From positions 1 to 64,000 of the forward strand of contig JAJPWX010000127.1 of the NCBI GenBank assembly GCA_021205755.1: a stretch of DNA of 64,000 nt, read 5' to 3'. Positions 27,186-35,684 of this stretch are shown in pieces. The DNA is from Lachnospiraceae bacterium. GTDB taxonomy: Bacteria > Bacillota > Clostridia > Lachnospirales > Lachnospiraceae. The notes below the pieces were generated by a model. It was not told where the DNA came from. It did not search any database and saw only the letters and a program-made list of their open reading frames with translations. The translations under genes were made by a program, and so were the position numbers. Numbering within the stretch: the first letter of the stretch is position 1; the number at the start of each line of letters is the position of its first letter.

Positions 27186-28145
27186 ATGTCTACGCTGATA
27201 GAGGTAAAACACCTGAAAAAATTTTTTAATACGAAGCGCGGCGTTCTCCATGCGGTGGATGACGTTTCTTTCAAAATCGAAGCCGGGACGACGATGGGCC
27301 TGGTGGGAGAGTCAGGCTGCGGAAAATCTACGCTTGGCCGTACAATGATCCATCTGCAGGAGAGTACGGACGGACAGATTTTTTTTGAGGGAGAGGATGT
27401 TACACATGTGAAGAAAAAGAAGCTGCAGTCTCTGCGGGACGATATGCAGATTATCTTTCAGGATCCGCTTTCTTCCCTGAACCCCAGAATGACCGTGAAG
27501 GATACCATTGAGGAGCCGCTGATCCTTTCAAAAAAATATCCGACAAAGGCTGCGCTGGAGGAAGAATCCAGGCGTCTGATGGATCTGGTCGGAGTGGAGG
27601 AGCGTCTGAGGCTCTCTTATCCGCATGAGCTGGACGGTGGGAGAAGGCAGCGTGTCGGTATTGCGCGTGCACTTGCGCTTGGCCCGAAATTTGTTGTGTG
27701 TGACGAGCCGGTGTCCGCGCTGGACGTGTCCATTCAGGCGCAGATATTGAACCTGCTGATGGATCTGCAGGATCAGTATCAGCTGGCGTATCTGTTTGTC
27801 ACGCATGACCTGTCTGTGGTTCGTCACATTTCAGATTCGATATGTGTGATGTATCTGGGGCAGATGGTGGAAACCTGCGAGACAGAGGAGCTGTTTCGGA
27901 ACACGTTGCATCCGTACACAAAAGCGCTGCTTTCCGCGATTCCTTCCGTGGATATTCATCACCAGCCGGAGCGTATTTTGCTGAAGGGAGAGATTACGTC
28001 CCCGATCAATCCGGGCGAAGGCTGCCGTTTTGCGGCACGCTGCCCATATGCCTGTGAGCGCTGCCATCAGAAGATGGAGCTGGAGGAGGTAATTCCCGGA
28101 CATTTTGTATCCTGCTGCCGGGCCAGAGAACTGAATGGAATATAA
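27186..28145 (+). CDS. ABC importer ATPase, DppF type, with LDGGR signature
   Basis: The 319-residue partner ATPase has Walker A GESGCGKST, Q-loop FQDPLSSLNPR, Walker B FVVCDEPVSALD and the switch histidine in FVTHDLSVV. Its ABC signature reads ELDGGRRQRVGIARAL, with aspartate and arginine where LSGGQ normally has serine and glutamine. I have the impression that this variant recurs in Clostridia DppF proteins, so it may be a lineage trait that makes the two ATP sites unequal. The C-terminal CRFAARCPYACERC cluster is present. Confidence 0.92.
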   Translation: MSTLIEVKHLKKFFNTKRGVLHAVDDVSFKIEAGTTMGLVGESGCGKSTLGRTMIHLQESTDGQIFFEGEDVTHVKKKKLQSLRDDMQIIFQDPLSSLNPRMTVKDTIEEPLILSKKYPTKAALEEESRRLMDLVGVEERLRLSYPHELDGGRRQRVGIARALALGPKFVVCDEPVSALDVSIQAQILNLLMDLQDQYQLAYLFVTHDLSVVRHISDSICVMYLGQMVETCETEELFRNTLHPYTKALLSAIPSVDIHHQPERILLKGEITSPINPGEGCRFAARCPYACERCHQKMELEEVIPGHFVSCCRARELNGI

Positions 28146-28196
28146 AAGCAGATCTGCCGCGCTGTAATCTGCCTGAAAAAGGAGAGGAAGGCATTT

Positions 28197-29252
28197 ATGA
28201 CGACAATTACGATAAAAGAATACAACGAATCGGTTGCCCGACGACTGTTATCCGTTCCATTCTGGAGAGCGGAATATTTCCCGGAGTTTTTCAGCGAGAA
28301 CTTTACGATGGACTTTCCGTCTGCGCCTCCGGGAATGCCGACACATTTCAGTGTGTGGGAGAGTGAGTGCTGCTTTGAGTGGCTGAACCGTACCGTGAAG
28401 CACTGGGAAGCAGAACTGGAAGAGTTTTACACAACGCCGGATCCGAATCAGTTCTGGGCGATCGGTATCTGCCGAGGCCGTGTGTTCTGGAACGCGCAGG
28501 ATGGGGAATTCCGGAGTAAATTTTTCGCCAGGGTTCAGTTCCAGGACGCAAAAATTGTATATATGAAGGGGTGGATGGACACGCTTGCATTTCTGCGGGC
28601 GGCACATATTCCCTATGATACGATTATCAAACATTTTGAAGATCCGAAGGTCGATGAATTTCTGGCCGGGCCTCCGAAGCGGTTTCAACAGGATAAAAAG
28701 GACGAATGTACGCACGAGGATCCGTATCGGGGTGTGGACATGCATCCGAAGGCGATTCAGAAACGGCTCAGGGACAATCTGCAGCAGAATGTCTGCGGTG
28801 TAGAGCGGGAAAAATACCGGAAGACGGAGACCTTTCATCCGGATTATAAGCGCGGAGCCTGGTTTATCCCGGATGAACAGCCCTGGAAGGAAGTGGATGA
28901 TCTGGATCTCTCCGTTTATCGGAGTACGGATCTGGAGGCGAGCGTTCCCAAAGAGGTAAAACCCCGCATTTTTGCCTGGGTGAAGGGCAGCAGTCCCTGG
29001 ATGTATCGGGATACGCGCGGGGTCAACTACCCCACAGATGATCCATATGTTTACTTTGCGGAAATGCACAGTAACGGTCCATCCACGTGGATTGGGAATG
29101 GATGTGAGGAAGGGCATTATCATCAGGAATATCTGATGTATATGAAGTTTGACGAGGCTGGCCGCGAATTGATTCGGGATGAGATTATCTGTCCGATGAA
29201 TAAACTGATCAGTGCACGAATCCAGGTTCCGTCGTTTCCATATTATTATTGA
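28197..29252 (+). CDS. Tandem NTF2-like (PhzA/PhzB, SnoaL-type) protein
   Basis: The 351-residue protein appears to hold two NTF2-fold domains. The first half has FFARVQFQDAKIVYMKGWMD followed by TLAFLRAAHIP. The second ends YLMYMKFDEAGRELIRDE and CPMNKLISARIQVPSFPYYY, the same strand-helix-Pro pattern that closes PhzA/PhzB proteins (which end in a leader-PFEQLRALGIPVP-like segment). NTF2/SnoaL-type proteins are small dehydratases, cyclases or isomerases acting on aromatic or polyketide-like rings. No catalytic residues can be assigned with confidence. It follows the importer by 51 bases behind AAAAGGAGAGG and precedes the PhlG-like hydrolase, so both probably act on the imported compound. 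Confidence 0.6.
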   Translation: MTTITIKEYNESVARRLLSVPFWRAEYFPEFFSENFTMDFPSAPPGMPTHFSVWESECCFEWLNRTVKHWEAELEEFYTTPDPNQFWAIGICRGRVFWNAQDGEFRSKFFARVQFQDAKIVYMKGWMDTLAFLRAAHIPYDTIIKHFEDPKVDEFLAGPPKRFQQDKKDECTHEDPYRGVDMHPKAIQKRLRDNLQQNVCGVEREKYRKTETFHPDYKRGAWFIPDEQPWKEVDDLDLSVYRSTDLEASVPKEVKPRIFAWVKGSSPWMYRDTRGVNYPTDDPYVYFAEMHSNGPSTWIGNGCEEGHYHQEYLMYMKFDEAGRELIRDEIICPMNKLISARIQVPSFPYYY

Positions 29253-29268
29253 GAGAAAGGAGATCTTT

Positions 29269-30102
29269 ATGGCTTTATATGCTGTGATTCCGGAACTTTC
29301 CGAAGAAGAAAAAAAGCTTCCGCTTGCGAAATATTTTGAGGAATACCCGCTGCTTGATCCGACGCCTCTGGAATGTCAGCTTCTGGATAGCGGGCCGATG
29401 GCGGTTTCTGATGCGGTTCCTGCCGCGAACTGGCTGGATATTTTACAGCCTTCCGGTTATCGGAAGGTGGAGTTTGGCTATTGCATGATGCCGGATGGCT
29501 CCGGATACTATGCGGAGTATTTTGTTACACCCCCGAGTGTGACGCCGGAGATGATGCCGTGGTTTCTGAACTGGATCAATTATAAATCCAAAAATACACC
29601 GGAGGGTCAGGGGAACCTTCGCTATAAGCTCTGGTATCCGCCGGATCATTGGGAGCATACCTATGTGAATGGAAAAGATGATAAGGATGGAGTCTGGTCA
29701 TTTGGAACGCTGGATAATGGGAAAAGCGGCGCGAAAAACGGATCAGAGGAAATCTCTTACCCGCTTGATCTTCGGGAATACGGGCTGAGCGAGGAGCGTA
29801 TTCGGGCTTTGAAAGAGGCAGGCTGCACATTCAGTGCTGCCTGTGAAAAGGTAGAGGGCGGTCATCATCTCGTTCTGCGTCTGCAGCGTCCCTGCCCTTA
29901 CGGCGGGACGGAAACCTTTAATCACGAGTGGATTGGATATTGTGCGCAGGACGGCAAAATCATACAGGATAAAGGGACGCCGGTGAATGAGGAATATCTG
30001 AGAAACGTGCTGATTCACAACATTACAGAGCATCACCATCTGCCGCGTTTCCTGCCGAAGCTTTACGCGGAGTATCATGATAAGCCGATCGATGCGGACT
30101 GA
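29269..30102 (+). CDS. PhlG / phloretin-hydrolase-like C-C hydrolase (DAPG hydrolase family)
   Basis: The 277-residue protein has the pattern of the DAPG-hydrolase family: GYCMMPDGSGYYAEYFVTP (70-88), then TPEMMPWFLNW and LRYKLWYPPDHWEH (117-130), and the closing VLIHNITEHHHLPRFLPKLY (247-266). Family members PhlG and the gut bacterial phloretin hydrolase cleave an acyl group from a phloroglucinol ring in a zinc-dependent retro-Claisen reaction. Candidate ligands here are His127 or His130, Glu160/161, His219-Glu220 and His250/254-257. The start at 29269 follows AAAGGAG. Substrate is unknown; a C-acylated phenolic is the natural guess. Confidence 0.65.
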   Translation: MALYAVIPELSEEEKKLPLAKYFEEYPLLDPTPLECQLLDSGPMAVSDAVPAANWLDILQPSGYRKVEFGYCMMPDGSGYYAEYFVTPPSVTPEMMPWFLNWINYKSKNTPEGQGNLRYKLWYPPDHWEHTYVNGKDDKDGVWSFGTLDNGKSGAKNGSEEISYPLDLREYGLSEERIRALKEAGCTFSAACEKVEGGHHLVLRLQRPCPYGGTETFNHEWIGYCAQDGKIIQDKGTPVNEEYLRNVLIHNITEHHHLPRFLPKLYAEYHDKPIDAD

Positions 30103-30127
30103 GGCGTAATGAGAGGGGCAGGTTTAT

Positions 30128-30700
30128 ATGCAGATTTATATGATGCGTCATGGAGAAACGGACTGGAACCTGCAAAAAAGGATGCAGGGGCGTGCAGATA
30201 TTCCGCTGAATGCAGCGGGGCTCGAACAAGCACGCCGTGCCGCAGAGGAATTGCGGGAAATCCGGTTTGACCGGATTTACTCGAGCCCGCTGTGCCGCGC
30301 ACGGGTGACTGCGGAACGGATTGCCGAAGGGCGAGGGCTTCCGGTTCTGACGGATGAACGGCTGACGGAAATCGGCTTTGGCATTCTGGAGGGAAGTGAG
30401 CGGGGGATGAACCCGGAAGCACACGCGTATTTTCATGACCCGGCTCATTATCATCCCTGTGAAGGTGGTGAAAGCTATGAGGAGCTTGACGCGCGCTGCG
30501 CGGATGTGCTTGAAAACCTGCTCATTCCTCTGGAAAAGCAATGCCGGACGATACTGGTATGCAGCCATGGCGGATGGATTAATGGAGTGATCCGCCATAT
30601 CCTGAACCGGCCGCTTGAGGATTTCTGGAAGGATCCGCCCAGACCAAACTGCGGTTGTGTTCTTGTGGACTGCACGGAAGGAAAGCTGTGTCTGCTGTGA
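30128..30700 (+). CDS. Histidine phosphatase family protein of the operon
   Basis: The 190-residue enzyme has the phospho-histidine motif MRHGETDWN, the family helix IYSSPLCRARVTAE and the second catalytic histidine in LVCSHGGWINGVI. A basic KRMQGRADIPLNAAG loop follows the first motif, as in phosphoglycerate-mutase-like and cobalamin/nucleotide phosphatases. It starts 25 bases after the hydrolase gene. It could remove phosphate added by the FGGY kinase or act on a phosphorylated intermediate; this is inferred. Confidence 0.85.
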   Translation: MQIYMMRHGETDWNLQKRMQGRADIPLNAAGLEQARRAAEELREIRFDRIYSSPLCRARVTAERIAEGRGLPVLTDERLTEIGFGILEGSERGMNPEAHAYFHDPAHYHPCEGGESYEELDARCADVLENLLIPLEKQCRTILVCSHGGWINGVIRHILNRPLEDFWKDPPRPNCGCVLVDCTEGKLCLL

Positions 30701-30762
30701 GACAGCAGGCGGGAGCGCATGAAACAGATACTTTCGATTCATTATATCCAGGAGAGGTGTTT

Positions 30763-32148
30763 ATGGCAGAAAAAATGAAAAACGGTGCGGCAGGAGGAGT
30801 GAGTGATCTTGTAAACGGGCCGGTGGCCTCTACGCTGATATCCTTTTCTATCCCGTTTATGCTCAGTACTTTTTTACAGACTCTGTATTCTACAGCGGAC
30901 ACCATTGTGGTAGGGCAGTATCTGGGAAGCGCGGGTCTGTCTGCTGTTTCGAACGGCAGTCAGCTGATGCAGCTGCTGTACTTGTTCTGTGTCGGGTTTT
31001 CCAGCGCGGGGCAGGTTCTGATCGCGCAGGCACAGGGCGCCGGGAATAAGGAGTTTGAGAGCGAGCTTGTCGGAGCACTGTTTGGAATTGTGGTAATTTT
31101 TTCAGCGGCGATCGGAGTACTGTGTATTCTTTTCAGCGGAAGCTTTCTTACTCTGCTTGCTACTCCGGAAGAAGCTTTTGTTCAGGCGGAGTATTACATT
31201 ATTATTTGTGGTGCGGGAATGGTTTTTACCGGATTGTATAATGTATTCAGTGCGGTTCTCCGCGGCCTGGGGGACAGCATTCATCCGCTGCTTTTTGTCC
31301 TGGTGGCATCAGTCGTGAATATTATCCTGGATGTTGTGTTTATCGCGTTTTTTCACTGGAATGTCGCCGGCGCTGGACTGGCAACCATCATCGGGCAGGC
31401 GGTCAGCGTCTGGTTCAGCTTTGTTTATCTGAAGCGTCATAAAGAACTGTTTCCTTTCAGCCTGCATATCCGGGACCTGATACCGCATCGGGAGATTTCC
31501 ATGAAAATCATCGCCATTGCCATCCCCATGTCCATTCAGAATGCAGCGATTCAGTTCAGTTTCCTTTTTGTCAGCCGAATGGTAAATGCGCTTGGTGTGA
31601 CAGTCAGTGCAGCATTTGGTGTGACGCAGAAGCTGCGGAACATTCCAGGAATGCTCACACAGGGCCTGGGCACTGGATGCAGCGCAATGATCGGACAAAA
31701 TCTGGGAGCGAGGCGTAATGACCGCGTGGGTGGCATTATGCGCTGGGGATACGCAATTACAGCAGGGATTAACGCAGTGTTTGCGATTGTTTTCTTCGTG
31801 GCTCCGGATCTGTGCTTTCGTATGTTTACACAGGATGAGACCGTACTGGTTTACGCAGGCATCTGCATCTTCTCCCTCCTGATTGAGTTACCAGGCAAGA
31901 CCTGCATTTATATAGGGAACGCGCTGATTAATGCACAGGGATTTGTAAAATTCAGTACCATCATCGGACTGACGGATGCCTTTGCCGGCCGGGTATTTTT
32001 AAGCTGGCTGTTTGGAATCCGGCTGGGATGGGGTGCCTCCGGATTTTTTATCGGATACAGCCTGGGTACCTACCTGACAGCCATTCCGGGGCTGGTGTAT
32101 TATGTCAGCGGACTCTGGAAAAAGAGAAGTCTGCTTACTGAAAATTAA
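30763..32148 (+). CDS. MATE-family efflux transporter
   Basis: The 461-residue membrane protein has twelve-helix MATE character: the start VNGPVASTLISFSIPFMLST, the repeat at AIPMSIQNAAIQFSFLFVSR and GCSAMIGQNLGARRNDR. MATE proteins export cationic or aromatic compounds using Na+ or H+. The start at 30763 follows AGGAGAGG. It is the last gene of the operon before a terminator, so it may export the unused ring product or the toxic aglycone. Confidence 0.88.
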   Translation: MAEKMKNGAAGGVSDLVNGPVASTLISFSIPFMLSTFLQTLYSTADTIVVGQYLGSAGLSAVSNGSQLMQLLYLFCVGFSSAGQVLIAQAQGAGNKEFESELVGALFGIVVIFSAAIGVLCILFSGSFLTLLATPEEAFVQAEYYIIICGAGMVFTGLYNVFSAVLRGLGDSIHPLLFVLVASVVNIILDVVFIAFFHWNVAGAGLATIIGQAVSVWFSFVYLKRHKELFPFSLHIRDLIPHREISMKIIAIAIPMSIQNAAIQFSFLFVSRMVNALGVTVSAAFGVTQKLRNIPGMLTQGLGTGCSAMIGQNLGARRNDRVGGIMRWGYAITAGINAVFAIVFFVAPDLCFRMFTQDETVLVYAGICIFSLLIELPGKTCIYIGNALINAQGFVKFSTIIGLTDAFAGRVFLSWLFGIRLGWGASGFFIGYSLGTYLTAIPGLVYYVSGLWKKRSLLTEN

Positions 32149-32286
32149 GAACTTAAGAAAGTTTTTTTGCACAAAACTGAAAAATGACAACATATTTTTT
32201 ACCACTTACCGGGAGACATCCCGGCCAAGGGCTTTCCCTATTATCCAGAAGTATCGTAAAAATGTATAAAACATACTGGATGCAAG

Positions 32287-32322
32287 AAACGGCTGGCGGA
32301 TATTTTTCTGCCAGCCGTTTTT
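32287..32322 (+). terminator. Terminator of the import/hydrolase operon
   Basis: AAACGGCTGGC (32287-32297) and GCCAGCCGTTT (32310-32320) form a perfect 11-base-pair stem followed by further Ts. It marks the likely 3' end of the operon that began at 19650. Confidence 0.82.
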
Positions 32323-32416
32323 AGAGTCTTGCGTCCTCCACACAAATGAGTTAAGATGAAATATGATTACCATGCAAAAAACGGTGAAATGTTACGGGGA
32401 AGAGAAAATATAAAAT

Positions 32417-34312
32417 ATGGATAAGTATAGCGTACTAAAGGAGACCTTCGGTTACACCACCTTCCGCGAAGGCCAGGAGGAGCTGGTGGACGCGATTGTC
32501 TCCGGGCGTGATGTACTGGGAATTATGCCTACCGGCGCGGGCAAATCGCTCTGTTTTCAGATACCGGCGCTGCTGCTTCCGGGCATCACGATTGTGGTGT
32601 CGCCCCTGATTTCGCTTATGAAGGATCAGGTGGCGTCGCTGAACGCGGCGGGGGTGCACGCGGCTTTTATTAACAGCTCTCTCTCGGAAAATCAGTGCAG
32701 GAAGGCGCTGGATTATGCCAGGGAAGGCCGGTATAAAATTATTTACGTGGCTCCGGAGCGGCTGATGACGGAGGCTTTTTTGTCACTGGCGGGGGCAGTG
32801 GAGATTTCGATGGTGGCGGTGGATGAGGCGCACTGTATTTCGCAGTGGGGACAGGATTTCCGGCCAAGCTATCAGAAGATTGTGGATTTTGTGGATGCGC
32901 TGCCGACCCGGCCGGTGCTCAGTGCCTTTACGGCCACAGCGACCAGGGCGGTGAAAGAGGACATTCAGTGTATTCTGGGTCTGGAACAGCCACTTGTCAC
33001 GGTCACGGGTTATGATCGGAAAAATCTGTATTTTTCCGTGGAGAAGCCGAAGGACAAGCAGCAGGAATTGCTGAAATACCTGATGGGAAATAAAGGGAAG
33101 AGCGGGATTATTTACTGCAATACCAGAAAGACCGTGGAGGAGCTTCACGAAGCGCTTGTGAGAAGCGGCTATCCGGCGACCCGTTATCACGCGGGGCTTT
33201 CTGACCTGGAACGGAAGCAGAATCAGGAGGATTTTATTTACGACCGGAGTCCGATCATGGTAGCGACGAACGCGTTTGGAATGGGCATTGATAAGTCGAA
33301 TGTACGGTATGTACTTCATTATAATATGCCCAAGGATGTGGAAAGCTATTATCAGGAGGCAGGGCGCGCCGGGAGGGACGGTGAACCGGCGGAATGCATC
33401 CTCTACTATGCGGCGAAGGATGTAAAAATCAATGAGTTTCTGATTCAGCAGCAGGAAAACGCGGAGCTGGAGCGGGAGGAGCAGGAGCTTTTGCGGGAGC
33501 GGAATTACGAGCGGCTGCGGAAAATGACGTTTTATTGCTTCACGAATGAGTGCCTGCGGGATTACATATTGCGGTATTTTGGAGAGTATGGCAGCAATTA
33601 TTGCGGAAACTGCAAAAACTGTCTCACGGAATTTCAGGATGTGGATGTCACGGAGGAGGCAGCCGTGCTTCTTGAATTGGTACGCTCCAGCCGCGAACGC
33701 TATGGGATTCAGGCAATTACGGACGCAGCGCATGGGACAGTGAATGATAAGGTGCGGCGGTTTGGACTCGATCAGAATCCTGGGTTTGGGAAGCTGAAAG
33801 AGCGGACGGTTGTGAGGATTCGGCAGATATTGAATGATCTGCTCGTGAAGGACTATCTTTCTCTTACACCGGGGGATTATCCGGTTTTGAAGCTGACGGA
33901 CCGGGGCAGACGGTTTCTGGCTTTGTCCCGGGAGCCGGACGAGACGAATTCGGTCATGGCAGGGCGGAACGCAACAGATGAGTACCGGATTATTTTGAAG
34001 CTCCCGAAGGAGAGAGAAAAGGAACCGAGGAAGGATAAGCCAGAGAAGAGAAAGGAAACCGCAGAGGTGAAATATCCACAGCTGTTTGAATTACTGCGGC
34101 AAAAACGGTATCAGATGGCGCAGGAAGCGCATGTCCCGCCGTATATTATTTTTTCGGATAAAACGCTGCGGGAGATGAGTACCTATCTGCCGCAGACGGA
34201 AAAGGAAATGCTTTCCATCAATGGAGTGGGTACCCGCAAGTATGAGCAATATGGGGAAGAATTTGCGGACTCTATCCGGGAATTTATGCGGGACAATCAG
34301 ATTAGCAAATGA
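32417..34312 (+). CDS. recQ: RecQ ATP-dependent DNA helicase
   Basis: The 631-residue 3'-5' helicase unwinds recombination and repair intermediates. It shows motif I TGAGKS, motif II VDEAHCISQWGQDF, motif III SAFTATAT, the SF2 C-terminal motifs (ATNAFGMGID, YYQEAGRAGRDG) and the zinc-binding cysteines CFTNECLRDYILRYFGE plus CGNCKNC. A winged-helix RQC region and a C-terminal HRDC domain (LFELLRQKRYQMAQEAHVPP) follow, as in full-length RecQ. Confidence 0.96.
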   Translation: MDKYSVLKETFGYTTFREGQEELVDAIVSGRDVLGIMPTGAGKSLCFQIPALLLPGITIVVSPLISLMKDQVASLNAAGVHAAFINSSLSENQCRKALDYAREGRYKIIYVAPERLMTEAFLSLAGAVEISMVAVDEAHCISQWGQDFRPSYQKIVDFVDALPTRPVLSAFTATATRAVKEDIQCILGLEQPLVTVTGYDRKNLYFSVEKPKDKQQELLKYLMGNKGKSGIIYCNTRKTVEELHEALVRSGYPATRYHAGLSDLERKQNQEDFIYDRSPIMVATNAFGMGIDKSNVRYVLHYNMPKDVESYYQEAGRAGRDGEPAECILYYAAKDVKINEFLIQQQENAELEREEQELLRERNYERLRKMTFYCFTNECLRDYILRYFGEYGSNYCGNCKNCLTEFQDVDVTEEAAVLLELVRSSRERYGIQAITDAAHGTVNDKVRRFGLDQNPGFGKLKERTVVRIRQILNDLLVKDYLSLTPGDYPVLKLTDRGRRFLALSREPDETNSVMAGRNATDEYRIILKLPKEREKEPRKDKPEKRKETAEVKYPQLFELLRQKRYQMAQEAHVPPYIIFSDKTLREMSTYLPQTEKEMLSINGVGTRKYEQYGEEFADSIREFMRDNQISK

Positions 34313-34365
34313 AAATTACCCAAGAAATTACCGGGAGAATGAGCAAAAAGAAAGGTAGGGAGATT

Positions 34366-35514
34366 ATGAAAATTCAGGAGATAGCGATCGGAACGATTCG
34401 TATACCACTGGTGACGCCGTTTCGGACGGCGCTTCGGACGGTGGATAGTATCAATGATTTGATTGTGAAAATAACGGCGGATGACGGCAGTGTTGGCTTT
34501 GGGGAGGCGCCGCCTACTGCGGTGATTACTGGAGATACGAAGGAATCTATCGAGGCGGCGATCCGCGGGTATCTGGCGCCGACGGTTGTGGGGATGGATC
34601 TCTCAGACCTGGATGAAATTATGAGGAAAATGGAGAAAGCCATTGCTAAAAATACTTCCGCGAAAGCGGCGATGGATATTGCGCTGTATGATCTGTACGC
34701 GAAGATGCTGGGAAAACCGTTGTATCGGGTGCTGGCAGAGGACGCAGAGGAGAATTCGAATGACGCCTGTACTCAAAACGCTTCCTGCACCGGGGCGGAG
34801 CTGGAGACGGACATTACGATCAGCGTGGATGAGACGGAAAAAATGGTGAGCGACAGCCTGCGGGCAGTGGCGGATGGCTTTGGCATTTTGAAGGTAAAGG
34901 TCGGCAAAGGCGGCGAAAAGGATGTGGAGCGCGTGCGTGCGATCCGGCAGGCGGTTGGGCCGGATGTCATTCTGCGGGTCGATGCGAACCAGGGCTGGAC
35001 GAAGGAGGAAGCGATTGCGACCATCCGGGCGATGGAGGATGCAGGACTTGGCATTGAACTGGTAGAACAGCCAGTTTCCTACCATGATTTCCATGGACTG
35101 CAGAGCGTGACGAAAGCTGTAGATACGCCGATTCTGGCCGATGAGAGTGTGTTTTCTTATGAGGACGCTCAGCGGATTATTGAGGAACATGCGGCGGATC
35201 TGATCAATATTAAGCTTATGAAAACCGGCGGCATTCACCAGGCGCTGCGGATCTGTGATCTCGCAGATCGGTATCAGGTAAAGTGCATGGTCGGCTGTAT
35301 GCTGGAGAGTAAGGTTTCCGTGAGCGCAGGCGTGCATCTGGCAGCGGCGAGAAGCTGTATCACGATGGCAGATCTGGATGGTCCGTCGCTGTGCGCAGAA
35401 GACCCGTACGAGGGTGGGCCGGTTTACCGCGGACCAAAGATTTTCCTGAATGAAGAGAGCGGGATTGGGATTACGCGGGTGCCGGTGGAGTTTGCGTGTG
35501 TGGCACGGGCATAG
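34366..35514 (+). CDS. Dipeptide epimerase (L-Ala-D/L-Glu epimerase type)
   Basis: This enolase-superfamily enzyme of the muconate-lactonizing subgroup has the Lys-x-Lys base ILKVKVGKGG, metal ligands in RVDANQGW, VEQPV and ADESVF, and the opposite-face lysine in NIKLMKTGG. The set matches L-Ala-D/L-Glu epimerases (YcjG/YkfB), which recycle murein peptides. The start at 34366 follows AGGTAGGGAG; a frame overlapping recQ's stop begins 57 bases earlier. An insertion of about 25 residues (near EENSNDACTQ) lies after the N-terminal domain. The next gene encodes the expected endopeptidase partner. Confidence 0.82.
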   Translation: MKIQEIAIGTIRIPLVTPFRTALRTVDSINDLIVKITADDGSVGFGEAPPTAVITGDTKESIEAAIRGYLAPTVVGMDLSDLDEIMRKMEKAIAKNTSAKAAMDIALYDLYAKMLGKPLYRVLAEDAEENSNDACTQNASCTGAELETDITISVDETEKMVSDSLRAVADGFGILKVKVGKGGEKDVERVRAIRQAVGPDVILRVDANQGWTKEEAIATIRAMEDAGLGIELVEQPVSYHDFHGLQSVTKAVDTPILADESVFSYEDAQRIIEEHAADLINIKLMKTGGIHQALRICDLADRYQVKCMVGCMLESKVSVSAGVHLAAARSCITMADLDGPSLCAEDPYEGGPVYRGPKIFLNEESGIGITRVPVEFACVARA

Positions 35515-35684
35515 TAAAGAAGAACGCACGAAACCTTGTATTTGTGGTATTAAAATAGCGTGTATGTGAAGAAACATCGATATTGAGGAGCAGAGATAGG
35601 GGCAGGCGAGACGACGGTAAGAAAAACGGCGCGGTCGAAACGGTACCAGGCGAAGGTAGTTATTTTGCTGAGAGGACAGATTTT

